A DNA stretch of 64,000 nucleotides from Pseudooceanicola aestuarii (lineage in GTDB: Bacteria; Pseudomonadota; Alphaproteobacteria; Rhodobacterales; Rhodobacteraceae): the NCBI RefSeq assembly GCF_010614805.1, contig NZ_JAAFZC010000005.1, positions 1 through 64,000 on the forward strand, given 5' to 3'. The position numbers and the translations under genes are program-made. This document shows, one piece after another, positions 23,554-31,053 of the stretch. Positions within the stretch are counted from its first letter, which is position 1. The number at the start of each line of letters is the position of its first letter. The notes below the pieces were generated by a model. The model had not been told where the DNA came from. It did no database searches and saw nothing but the letters and a program-made list of their open reading frames with translations.

Positions 23554-24249
23554 ATGCGCCATTTACTCAAGAAGCTCCTCCCCTCGGTCGCAGTCGCTTT
23601 GGCCGTGACAAGCTTTTCGCTGCCGGCACCCGCCCGCGCGCAGACCTACCCGATCGATTGCGCGATCCTCTTGTGCCTGTCTGGCGGCTGGCCCGCTTCC
23701 GTCCCTTGCGCCCGAGCCCGCGCCGAGTTCATCCGGCGGATTACGCCTTGGCCAGTGGAACCGCCGCTGCAAATCTGGCGCTGTCCCATGGGCGCGTCCT
23801 ATGAGAGCGATCGGCAATCAAACAACGCTGACCGCATAATTGAAGCCTTGTACCGGACCGACAACCGTCGACCGCTCCAATCCTTGCCAGTAGATAATCT
23901 CGTTCCCACAGACTTCACCCTTCGGCTTGTTCAGGACCGCGCGGACATCGATATCAGCGGGCCAGAGTTCAATTTCGTGCGGTCCATCCGCGTCTTCGAT
24001 GTACGGTATGCACGACAGCACGAGTCCGGGCGCGATGGGGATTGTAACCGAAGCGCGACCGTGGTCCTCGGCACCTACGGGACCCAAGGCGATTTCTCAT
24101 GGCAGCGATCTTCCATAACTGCCCTGCCCGAGGCCCATGTGGGACTTGAACGTTGGGGCCAGAATTGCCCGGGTATCTATCACCGATCTGTCTTCGTCGA
24201 TTGGCGTGACTATGAGGGCAATTACGGCTTCGAACAGGTGAACTACTAG
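23554..24249 (+). CDS. Secreted cysteine-containing protein, probably transfer-associated
   Basis: A 231-residue exported protein; ATG 23554 gives the signal MRHLLKKLLPSVAVALAVTS ending at ARAQ. The mature protein starts TYPIDCAILLCLSGGWP and has several cysteines (ASVPCARARA, IWRCPMG, DGDCNRS, GQNCPG) suited to disulfide bonds. I recognise no enzymatic domain. Proteins with this DCAILLCLSGGWP start occur, as far as I recall, near VirB-type clusters of Rhodobacterales plasmids. The shared AT-rich element before it also precedes the transfer operon, which supports that link although the metal cluster at 24469-29249 separates them. Confidence 0.6.
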   Translation: MRHLLKKLLPSVAVALAVTSFSLPAPARAQTYPIDCAILLCLSGGWPASVPCARARAEFIRRITPWPVEPPLQIWRCPMGASYESDRQSNNADRIIEALYRTDNRRPLQSLPVDNLVPTDFTLRLVQDRADIDISGPEFNFVRSIRVFDVRYARQHESGRDGDCNRSATVVLGTYGTQGDFSWQRSSITALPEAHVGLERWGQNCPGIYHRSVFVDWRDYEGNYGFEQVNY

Positions 24250-24468
24250 CGCTGACAAAGACAGCTTTGCCATCATGCTGCGAGAATTTTAGCGTGCTGA
24301 GTTGTTCAAATACCGGCCCTTCGCTGCTTTCGGTGCGTTTGTCCGGAGAGCGGACTAAGCACCATTTCGCTGCGGCTGCGCCAGTGGCCGCTTCAGCTCA
24401 ATCCGAAAAAACGGTTAAACCTAGAGAACCCACAAGGGAATGCTTTCCCCCGCTGCAGGCTACATCAC

Positions 24469-25842
24469 TCACCGCTGTATCAATTGCGGCGCATCGGCAT
24501 CCCCAAGGGCCATTTCGGGCAGCCAAGTGATAAGCTGAGGAAACGAGATCAGCGCCGCGATCAATGCAATCTCAATGGCAACAAGGGGTACCGCTCCGCG
24601 ATAGATATCAGACAGATTGATACCCTTCGGTGCGGCCATCTTGGCAAAGAACAGGGCATAGCCGAAAGGAGGCGTCAGGAAGGACGTTTGCAAGGCCAAC
24701 GCAATCAGGCCAGCGATCCAGATCTGCGCAAAGTAGGCAGAGCCGACGTGATCTGCGAAGTCGAGCTCTGAAATAATCGGCATCAGTACGGGTACAAAGA
24801 CCAGCAGCACCTCGATCCAGTCAAAAACAAACCCAAGTATGATGATCACGCCAAGGAGGATCGCCAACAGTTCCCACCGGGTGAGATCGAATGCGGATAT
24901 CCACTCGAAGATGACGTCCGGTCCACCGACCAGGTGGAAACTGAGCGAGAATACCGATGCGCCCAATACGATGAAGAAGACCATCGACGTCATCGTGCTT
25001 GTCTGCACCGTGACAGAGTTCAACGATGAGAAAGACAAGCGCTTTCGCGCCAGCGCGACCAATAGCGCGCCAAAAACCCCTACTCCAGCCGCCTCTGTTA
25101 GTGTCGCAAAGCCCAGAATGATGCTGAGCGGAATGGATGCGATGACCGCGACAGACGCGAGTACAAACAAGAGGTCTGACACAAGATTGGTCTTGGGTGT
25201 GTCCAGCGGGATTTCGACCGTTTTTCTCAAGGTGACCGCAAAGTAGACCGCGAAGGCCATGACCATCAGAAGCACAGGTACGATGAGGGCCACATACATC
25301 AATCCGATGCGCAGATAGAACACGTTCGAGATGAAGAACAGCATCACGGCTGGCGGGAACACGACACCCAATGCTCCAGAAGCTGCGACAGCGCCTCCTG
25401 CGGTTCGCGGTGCGTAGCCCGACGCCATCATCGGGGCATAGGCCACCAACGCCACAGTTATGACGGAAGCACCGATCACCCCGGCGGCGGGCGCAAGAAC
25501 GAGGCCGATCAGCAAAGTCGCAATGGCGTAGCGACCGGGAACGCCTGTCAGAAGACGCCCCAGCAAGCGAAACATGGTTTCGGCAATCCCGCTGGCATTC
25601 AGGATCAGGCCAAGAAAAATCAACATTGGAACGCTGGTGAATTGGACTGATTCATTGGTCAGTACACCACGGGCCCGCAGGTAGATCAGCCCCAGATGCT
25701 GAAAATCAGTGATCCCCACCCAAACCGCAGCGACAAACCCCAAGAAGCCTGTCCCCGCGAGCACCAGCGCCACCGGAAAGCCACTGAAAACCCCAATCGC
25801 CATCACGACAAGCATGGCAACCGTGAGGACCTCATTCACCAT
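24469..25842 (-). CDS. dctM: TRAP transporter large permease (DctM)
   Basis: A 457-residue membrane protein with about twelve helices, starting at ATG 25842 (MVNEVLTVAMLVVMAIGVF). The DctM family pattern is clear: SGFPVALVLAGTGFLGF, SVPMLIFLGLILNASG, GASVITVALVAYAPMM, VVFPPAVMLFFI and QTSFLTPPFGYALFFAK near the end. TRAP systems import organic acids or similar solutes with a periplasmic DctP protein. No dctP is seen in the window. The gene overlaps dctQ by 11 bp and lies downstream of the CDF-lspA pair. Confidence 0.92.
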   Translation of the reverse strand: MVNEVLTVAMLVVMAIGVFSGFPVALVLAGTGFLGFVAAVWVGITDFQHLGLIYLRARGVLTNESVQFTSVPMLIFLGLILNASGIAETMFRLLGRLLTGVPGRYAIATLLIGLVLAPAAGVIGASVITVALVAYAPMMASGYAPRTAGGAVAASGALGVVFPPAVMLFFISNVFYLRIGLMYVALIVPVLLMVMAFAVYFAVTLRKTVEIPLDTPKTNLVSDLLFVLASVAVIASIPLSIILGFATLTEAAGVGVFGALLVALARKRLSFSSLNSVTVQTSTMTSMVFFIVLGASVFSLSFHLVGGPDVIFEWISAFDLTRWELLAILLGVIIILGFVFDWIEVLLVFVPVLMPIISELDFADHVGSAYFAQIWIAGLIALALQTSFLTPPFGYALFFAKMAAPKGINLSDIYRGAVPLVAIEIALIAALISFPQLITWLPEMALGDADAPQLIQR

Positions 25843-26353
25843 TGTGCAGGCCGCTTGCTTGTTCCGGTGCACCTTGCGCACGTCTCCCTGTCAGAAAGGC
25901 GATGTTGCGAAGGGCTACGATCATCCCGGCAAGAGCCAGCAAGATGGGGCCGATGACCCCGGCAATGCGTTGTGCCCACAACTGGGTTTCCGCGTATTTC
26001 GTGGTGCGCATCAAACCGTCCCATCCGTAATAGGTCAGGATGGCGGCGAGCGGCAGAAGGACAAAAAGGCCGCCAATCAGTTCGATCCAAGCAATGCGGC
26101 GGGCGGACCAATGTCTGCGAAGAACATCAACGCGCACGTGACCGTCGCGCAGATAGGTATACCCAAAGGTCAAGAAAATTAGGATGAACAGCAGTGACGT
26201 GGACAGGTCCGGCAAATAGCTCGACACGCCAAGTTGTAGCTTGCGATCCAGCATCTGAAGCGCGCCATAAGCAGCAATCGAAACAACTGTCAGCCACGCA
26301 GTCACGACGCCGATGCCGCGAATGCCACGGTCAATCCAATCCAAAAATCTCAA
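25832..26353 (-). CDS. dctQ: TRAP transporter small permease (DctQ)
   Basis: A 173-residue four-helix membrane protein of the DctQ family: helix GVVTAWLTVVSIAAYGALQM, then TSLLFILIFLTFGYTYLRDGHVRVDVLR, whose RDGHVRVD segment is diagnostic. It partners the DctM permease. Its start is 37 bp after the lspA stop on the same strand with no terminator seen, so the two TRAP subunits probably belong to the CDF-lspA transcript controlled by the ArsR-type sensor. Confidence 0.9.
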   Translation of the reverse strand: MRFLDWIDRGIRGIGVVTAWLTVVSIAAYGALQMLDRKLQLGVSSYLPDLSTSLLFILIFLTFGYTYLRDGHVRVDVLRRHWSARRIAWIELIGGLFVLLPLAAILTYYGWDGLMRTTKYAETQLWAQRIAGVIGPILLALAGMIVALRNIAFLTGRRAQGAPEQASGLHNGE

Positions 26354-26390
26354 GCCGAATTCCCTCCCAAAGTTCTTTGCCTGTTAGCTG

Positions 26391-26900
26391 TTATCCCCCC
26401 GTGACATCTCCCTTGCGATTGTCTTGTTCCCGATTTTCCGGCCTGACTTTCGAGGTGCGAAAGCTGTCCCAGAACAGCAATGCTGCCCCACAAAAGATCG
26501 CCACGTCAGCCAAGTTGAAGGACGGCCAGTGGTATGACCCGTAATGGAAGTCGAGAAAGTCAGGGACGGCCTGATAGCGCAGACGGTCAAGGATATTGCC
26601 AAGCGCGCCTCCGATGATCAGACCGAGCGCCGCACCTGTCAGCCTGTCCGGAGCCTTCCACAGCCAGATCAGCAGCCATGCCACGACCACGGCAGCAAGT
26701 GCGACCAGACCCCACCAGGGTACGACCCCGCCGAGCATACCGAAGCTGACCCCATCGTTCAAAACCCGCACGAGGTTGAGAAAGGGCAGAACCTCGACCC
26801 CGTTCTCAAGCGCCGGGGAGTTCAGGGCAAGAGCCTTGGTGCCCTGATCAACACCAAACGCGGCGATGGCGCAAAGCCCACCGAGAACGCGGCTGTTCAT
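26391..26900 (-). CDS. lspA: Lipoprotein signal peptidase II (copy 2)
   Basis: A 169-residue four-helix aspartyl protease. Motifs are FGVDQGTKALAL, VRVLNDGVSFGMLGG, GGALGNILDRLRYQAVPDFLDF with the first catalytic Asp, and FNLADVAIFCGAA with the second. ATG 26900 overlaps the CDF stop by 4 bp; the longer open frame upstream is CDF antisense-frame sequence. This is the common CDF-lspA pairing of metal-resistance islands, distinct from copy 1 at 14100, which pairs with ZIP and Lnt. Confidence 0.92.
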   Translation of the reverse strand: MNSRVLGGLCAIAAFGVDQGTKALALNSPALENGVEVLPFLNLVRVLNDGVSFGMLGGVVPWWGLVALAAVVVAWLLIWLWKAPDRLTGAALGLIIGGALGNILDRLRYQAVPDFLDFHYGSYHWPSFNLADVAIFCGAALLFWDSFRTSKVRPENREQDNRKGDVTGG

Positions 26901-27745
26901 GCCACCGCCTTCAGATCGGCCCGCGCGTCGCGGATGATCGCCCATGACGAGTGCAGGAACAGTCCGGCGATCCCGAAGGCTACGATGAGATCGGGCCATG
27001 CGCTGCCTAGCCAAACCACCAGCCCGGCGGCGATAACGACTGCGGCGTTGCCGATGGCGTCGTTGCGCGAGAACAGCCAGACAGCGCGCATGTTCGCGTC
27101 GCCCTTGCGGTACCGCAGCAACGGCAGCACGGAGATGACATTTATCACAAGAGCAATCAGGCCCAGAATCCCCATCAAAGTGGCGTCTGGGGTTGTCGGC
27201 TCGAATGCCCTTATGATGGTCGTGCCAAAGACTCCAAGACCAAGCAGGCCGAGGAAGATGCCCTGGATCAGGGCCGACCGCGCTCGCCAAGCGAGGCTCC
27301 AGCCGATGGCCAACAGGCCGAGGAAGGTGATTGCGCCGTCGCCGATGAAATCCAACGCGTCGGCCTTCACGGCCTGTGATCCGGCAATGAACCCGCCGAT
27401 CATTTCAAGAACGCCATAACCAACATTCAGGATCACAACGATCCAGAGCGCGCGGCGATAGCCAGGGTCCTGATGGGCCGCACCTTGCTGAATATCTTCG
27501 TCGCTCTCGATGCGGTCAAACCCATACCCTGTTGTCTCGACGGCTTTTTCAATTTCCGGCAAGCGCGCTTCGGGAGCTGTCAAAGTCATTATGTGCGTTG
27601 CAGTAGACACTTTCACGGCGTCAGGCGCGATACCCGCAGATTGCGCCGCCCGCTCGATCTGGGCGGCATCCTTGGCGCAATCCATGCCGGAAACGCGGTA
27701 ACGAAAGGATGGGATATCTGCTATCGCGCTTTCTGCGTTGGCCAT
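26897..27745 (-). CDS. CDF-like metal transporter with N-terminal HMA-like domain
   Basis: A 282-residue protein, ATG 27745 with GGAGAA upstream. Residues about 12-80 form a heavy-metal-associated-like domain with the site SGMDCAKDA in place of CxxC, echoing the DCxxE motif of the Zn-type ATPase. Six helices follow with metal-site residues KADALDFIGDGAITF and FSRNDAIGNAAVV; the usual His positions are Asp/Asn. It lacks the CDF C-terminal domain, like the gene at 20709. Probable exporter of Zn2+, Cd2+ or Pb2+. It is divergent from the ArsR/CmtR-like regulator, whose operator lies between them. Confidence 0.85.
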   Translation of the reverse strand: MANAESAIADIPSFRYRVSGMDCAKDAAQIERAAQSAGIAPDAVKVSTATHIMTLTAPEARLPEIEKAVETTGYGFDRIESDEDIQQGAAHQDPGYRRALWIVVILNVGYGVLEMIGGFIAGSQAVKADALDFIGDGAITFLGLLAIGWSLAWRARSALIQGIFLGLLGLGVFGTTIIRAFEPTTPDATLMGILGLIALVINVISVLPLLRYRKGDANMRAVWLFSRNDAIGNAAVVIAAGLVVWLGSAWPDLIVAFGIAGLFLHSSWAIIRDARADLKAVA

Positions 27746-27783
27746 GATCGCAGTTCTCCTGCTAAAGTGGATCAAAGGATAAT

Positions 27784-27803
27784 ATATCAGTGAGCAATGA
27801 TAT
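27784..27803. promoter_or_regulatory. ArsR/SmtB-type operator (ATATCA-N8-TGATAT)
   Basis: A perfect 6-bp inverted repeat spaced by 8 bp in an AT-rich tract, between the divergent CDF and arsR-type genes and overlapping the latter's start codon. This is the usual place and form of SmtB/CmtR-type operators, so repression of both directions is likely. Confidence 0.6.
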
Positions 27804-28146
27804 GACGCAGATCGTTGTGGACCGCAAGGTCGGTACCATTGAACAACGAGCAAAACTATTTCGCGGCTTTGCCGACCCAAGCCGCTTGTCTATTCTCGGC
27901 GCGCTGTGCGGGGAGCCGCTGGTTGTTCACGAACTCGTCGAGCGTACGGGACTATCACAACCAAACGTATCCAACCACTTGCGATGCTTGTTGGAGTGCG
28001 GGCTAGTTAACAGCGACCGAGATGGGCGCTTCATCCGCTACCGTATCAGTAGCGCACGTATCGCAACGCTGTTGAGCGATGTGGACGCACTTCTCGATGT
28101 GGTCGCAGGGGGCGTTGAGTCCTGCGACAACTATCGCGGGAGATAA
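27790..28146 (+). CDS. ArsR/SmtB-family metal sensor, CmtR-like
   Basis: 118 residues from the GTG at 27790 (114 from ATG 27802, which places the operator just before the start). A winged helix is clear: LFRGFADPSRLSILGAL and GLSQPNVSNHLRCLLECGLV. Two cysteines one turn apart in the recognition helix (Cys66, Cys70) plus a C-terminal Cys112 reproduce the Cd/Pb site of CmtR rather than the SmtB His/Asp site. Binding Cd2+ or Pb2+ should release DNA and induce the divergent CDF-lspA-dctQM operon. Confidence 0.88.
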   Translation: MSNDMTQIVVDRKVGTIEQRAKLFRGFADPSRLSILGALCGEPLVVHELVERTGLSQPNVSNHLRCLLECGLVNSDRDGRFIRYRISSARIATLLSDVDALLDVVAGGVESCDNYRGR

Positions 28147-28197
28147 GCAGCCACTAAGCGATGAAATAGACTAGGACAGAGCTAAAGGACGACTGAT

Positions 28198-28665
28198 ATT
28201 GATGTAACGCGCCGTCAAATTATTATAGCCGCTGTAGGTCTTACCATCATTGCACCCTTCGCCGCGATTGCGCAGGGAGCTCCGTCGATCCACGTTCTTA
28301 AGGACCCGAATTGCAGCTGTTGCCGGGTTTGGGTCGATATTCTTCGAGCGGAAGGCTTTCGTGTAACCGAGGAGCGCAGCTTTGGCACTCTGCTGGTTCG
28401 GCACAAGTTGGACAATGGCATCCCTCAAGACATGATGTCGTGCCACACGGGCGAGATCGATGGCTACATGATCGAGGGCCATGTGCCGGCTGCAGACATC
28501 CGTCGCCTTCTGGACGAACGTCCAGATGCAGTCGGTCTCGCCGTTCCAGGCATGCCCTATGGATCACCCGGAATGGGGCCGGAAGATCAGCGGGAAGCCT
28601 ACGAAGTATTCCTGATCCGGCGCGACGGTAGCACCGAAGTGTTCACGAGTTATGACGCAGCCTGA
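28198..28665 (+). CDS. DUF411-family periplasmic metal-binding protein (copy 2), no canonical start codon
   Basis: The full DUF411 frame runs from before 28201: a signal-like helix (TRRQIIIAAVGLTIIAPFAA), metal site NCSCC, then LVRHKLDNGIPQDMMSCHTG, EGHVPAADIRRLL and VPGMPYGSPGMG. No ATG, GTG or TTG occurs in frame between the stop at 28183 and the TTG at 28408, which lies inside the domain. An ATT at 28198 is 8 bp after AAAGGA and could start it. Alternatively, a 2-bp slip after ATG 28202 (followed by TA then ACGCGC) broke the start. Either a rare start or a pseudogene; the rest is intact. Confidence 0.65.
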   Translation: MDVTRRQIIIAAVGLTIIAPFAAIAQGAPSIHVLKDPNCSCCRVWVDILRAEGFRVTEERSFGTLLVRHKLDNGIPQDMMSCHTGEIDGYMIEGHVPAADIRRLLDERPDAVGLAVPGMPYGSPGMGPEDQREAYEVFLIRRDGSTEVFTSYDAA

Positions 28666-28703
28666 GGTGAAATTAGACGATCAGAAATAATAGGGAGAAG
28701 ACG

Positions 28704-29249
28704 ATGACACAGCATAGACTACGATTTATGGGTTTGGGCGCGGTGTTTGTCATCATTGCCACTGTGGCCGTCGCACAGCAGCAACGAGGCGATTGGTGGG
28801 GCCACGGGCCGATGGGACCGGGCCACATGTGGTCTGAACGCATGCCTGGCTGGGGGCACGGAAACATGGGACCAGGCCAGCAGCAGCGCATGCAACGACA
28901 CTGGACTTACATGAACGAGGGCGTGCCCGCAGCTTATCGGGGTGCTCGGAACACTATTCGCGCGACGCCTGAAGTTATCGCGGAAGGCCAGACGCTATAC
29001 ACAGCGAACTGCGCAAGTTGTCATGGAGCCGAGGGTCTCGGGGATGGTGAGGCCGGTCGGTCTCTCGTGCCTTCTCCGGCTCTCCTTAGATGGTTTGTTC
29101 AGATGCCGATGTCGGGAGACGAGTATCTGCTCTGGGCAATTTCTGAGGGCGGTCAGCGCTTCGGAACAGAAATGCCAGCCTTCAGGGAAGCGCTGACTGA
29201 AGAAGAAATCTGGAAAATCATCGCATACATGCGTGCGGGGTTCCCGTGA
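28704..29249 (+). CDS. Monoheme cytochrome c with Met/His-rich N-terminal segment
   Basis: A 181-residue exported cytochrome; signal GLGAVFVIIATVAVAQ. Residues about 30-66 are rich in His, Met, Gly and Trp (WWGHGPMGPGHMW and MPGWGHGNMGPG), a likely copper- or metal-binding linker. The class I domain carries the heme motif CASCH (residues 103-107), and Met157 in GTEMPAF is the probable sixth ligand. It lies 38 bp after DUF411 copy 2, so arsR, DUF411 and the cytochrome may form one transcript. Role likely periplasmic electron transfer linked to metal oxidation. Confidence 0.85.
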   Translation: MTQHRLRFMGLGAVFVIIATVAVAQQQRGDWWGHGPMGPGHMWSERMPGWGHGNMGPGQQQRMQRHWTYMNEGVPAAYRGARNTIRATPEVIAEGQTLYTANCASCHGAEGLGDGEAGRSLVPSPALLRWFVQMPMSGDEYLLWAISEGGQRFGTEMPAFREALTEEEIWKIIAYMRAGFP

Positions 29250-29456
29250 TACCGCGCACCGCGAACACTTTGTAGAGCTTTTGGCGGTGCTTCCAAAAAT
29301 ACACAATTTCGCCGATCACCACCAAAACTGACATTGGTGGAGCGCGCAGCATCGCTCACTCTGGGCTCCTTCGAGACCTTCGCTGCCATCAGCTCAAATG
29401 ACCGGTACGCTCGCAGACCCTTTCCATCAATATGAACTGGCGGCTGCGTGAGAATC

Positions 29457-29684
29457 CTATCCACTGTCACTTTTTCGAATCCGCGTGAGCGCATCGAAGT
29501 CGATTTCTTGCTTCTGTTCGTCACTTATATCCGGCCGGGTTTCCGATACCGGCTGGGGCCCTTGGACGTCCCACATCACCGCATGTGAGCCTGTACTCCA
29601 ACGATAAACCCAACCAACAACACTGCACCCATCGGTCCCGATCAGATTGGCGATCGCGACGCCCTCACCCCTATCATCGTTCAC
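29457..29684 (-). CDS. Conserved-looking hypothetical protein
   Basis: 75 residues from a GTG at 29684. The protein is balanced and acidic, with VGWVYRWSTGSHAVMWDVQG in the middle and DISDEQKQEIDFDALTRI near the end, and no membrane segment. No family is recognised. It stands alone between the metal cluster and the XRE regulator. Its stretch 29250-29456 downstream holds no gene that I can support. Confidence 0.45.
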   Translation of the reverse strand: MNDDRGEGVAIANLIGTDGCSVVGWVYRWSTGSHAVMWDVQGPQPVSETRPDISDEQKQEIDFDALTRIRKSDSG

Positions 29685-29853
29685 TGTTTACTGACTTCCT
29701 GCACTGTGGCGCTGCGAATTGCGGCGTGGGGTTGCAGAGCGTTCACTACGACCGCGCGCCGGACTTCGTTGATTTTGGCTACCTGGTCCTCGATGAGGGA
29801 ATGATCATCAGACCGGGAAAATGGGTTTCCGCGTTCTCAACAATTCATTGGCT

Positions 29854-30111
29854 TCATATCCTGTGGTCGGGCTCCGTGGCGGCTTCGACAATCGACAGGA
29901 CTTCATCTTTATCAAAGCCGATAACCCTCGCCAGAACTGTAAACTCCACGACGTCGATACGACGCTCGCCGCTTTCGAGACGTGCCACAAACGACTGGTG
30001 GCGTTTGAGCTTCGCCGCCAACTGCTGCTGGCTGAGACCCGCATTCTGACGTGCATCAACCAACGCACGGACGAGCGCCAACTGGCCATTTGTTCTGATT
30101 GTCTTTGCCAC
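29854..30111 (-). CDS. XRE-family helix-turn-helix regulator
   Basis: An 85-residue DNA-binding protein from a GTG at 30111. The Cro/CI-type domain is complete: LVRALVDARQNAGLSQQQLA, AKLKRHQSFVARLESGERRI and VVEFTVLARVIGFD. It has no other domain, so it is a simple repressor, possibly of the transfer genes on either side. A perfect inverted repeat lies immediately upstream of its start codon, consistent with autorepression. Confidence 0.85.
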   Translation of the reverse strand: MAKTIRTNGQLALVRALVDARQNAGLSQQQLAAKLKRHQSFVARLESGERRIDVVEFTVLARVIGFDKDEVLSIVEAATEPDHRI

Positions 30112-30112
30112 G

Positions 30113-30133
30113 CGTCACATACCTTTTGTGACG
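30113..30133. promoter_or_regulatory. Inverted repeat CGTCACA-N7-TGTGACG before the XRE gene
   Basis: Perfect 7-bp arms with a 7-bp spacer, ending 2 bp before the GTG start of the XRE regulator. A second small inverted repeat TATCTA-AAAAG-TAGATA lies at 30155-30171. Both are plausible operator or promoter parts. Confidence 0.5.
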
Positions 30134-30235
30134 TCGCTAGCGGATGAAATCTGTTATCTAAAAAGTAGATATTTGAGGGTGTTACCGGCGTCTGGTTTCC
30201 ATGGGCTGCAAGTCTGATGCACACCCAATCGCCCA

Positions 30236-30556
30236 TCAATCCCCCACCAGTTCCAGAAACCGACCGTAGTCCTGACTGACTTCGCGGGCTTCTTCGAAGG
30301 CGCGCGCGCGCTCCTGCTCGAGGCAGCGGAAGTAGTCCTGAATGTCCGTTATGTAGACCTCAAAGTCCCGTCGGATGATGTCGGCATAATCCCGAGCGGC
30401 CTGCGAATCGCTTGGAACGAACGGCTGGACCGGGGCGAGGCATGACCCGGCCTCGCTTGCGACCGGAGCGAGCATCAGCAAGGCCACAGCCTGTATCTTC
30501 ACCCACCGGCTCAACCACAGGTTTCTGAAACCCCTATTTTCCTTGATAGACTCCAT
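30236..30556 (-). CDS. Small secreted protein next to the transfer operon
   Basis: A 106-residue protein with an N-terminal signal (VKIQAVALLMLAPVASEA) and a helical, charged mature part (DIIRRDFEVYITDIQDYF and RCLEQERARAFEEAREV), including two cysteines. No enzymatic motif. It is divergent from the virB operon and separated from it by element B. Possibly an envelope accessory of the T4SS. Confidence 0.6.
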   Translation of the reverse strand: MESIKENRGFRNLWLSRWVKIQAVALLMLAPVASEAGSCLAPVQPFVPSDSQAARDYADIIRRDFEVYITDIQDYFRCLEQERARAFEEAREVSQDYGRFLELVGD

Positions 30557-30625
30557 TGGCCGTGCCTAGTGTTTGTGTAACCGAGATACAGCCGTATCTG
30601 TCGCAATATATCTTGCGATTAATAA

Positions 30626-30637
30626 TATACTATCGTA
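30626..30637 (+). promoter_or_regulatory. Shared AT-rich element B (TATACTATCGTA)
   Basis: A one-base variant of element A in the same orientation relative to the downstream genes, 20 bp before ATG 30658 at the head of the virB operon. The left flank GCGATTAATAA adds a partial palindrome. Confidence 0.45.
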
Positions 30638-30657
30638 ACTCTGGGCTTCAAGTGGGA

Positions 30658-31053
30658 ATGCCCGGTTGTTGCGTGTTTGAAGAAAGCGTGAGCCGGGCCA
30701 TGAACTGGGACATCGAAGCACCAAATGTGGTTACGGAAGCACGTTTCCGCGAACTCGTGGAAAGTGGCTATAGCGCAGAAATCCTGTGCCAGGAATCGGC
30801 ACACAAGAAGGGCCCGAGCTACTACGGGGTCTGGATCATGCGTGCCGTGTCTGACGAAGGTATTGAGAAGCTCTTGGTCACCGCCCGCACACGAACAACC
30901 TACAACGACATCAAGATCCGCGAGTTCAAGACGATCACTGGCGTGGTCTCCTTCCTCATTGGCATCGGGTTCTCCCATGCCGATGTGCCACTCGAAGAAG
31001 GCCAACGGACTTCGCATAAGCTGGCGGCCACCGACAAGCGCGCCAGCGACTAG
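30658..31053 (+). CDS. Hypothetical protein at the head of the virB operon
   Basis: 131 residues from ATG 30658 (GTGGGA just upstream); ATG 30700 is an alternative giving 117. The sequence is soluble and mixed, with VVTEARFRELVESGYSAEIL and YYGVWIMRAVSDEGIEKLLV. No family is recognised. Its 3' end overlaps the lytic transglycosylase gene in another frame. Position suggests a transfer-operon leader gene, perhaps regulatory. Confidence 0.55.
   Translation: MPGCCVFEESVSRAMNWDIEAPNVVTEARFRELVESGYSAEILCQESAHKKGPSYYGVWIMRAVSDEGIEKLLVTARTRTTYNDIKIREFKTITGVVSFLIGIGFSHADVPLEEGQRTSHKLAATDKRASD

Noticed and set aside
24250..24468. Possible IS or gene remnant between the secreted protein and dctM
   Set aside because: No terminal repeats and no transposase-like frame could be recognised in these 219 bp.
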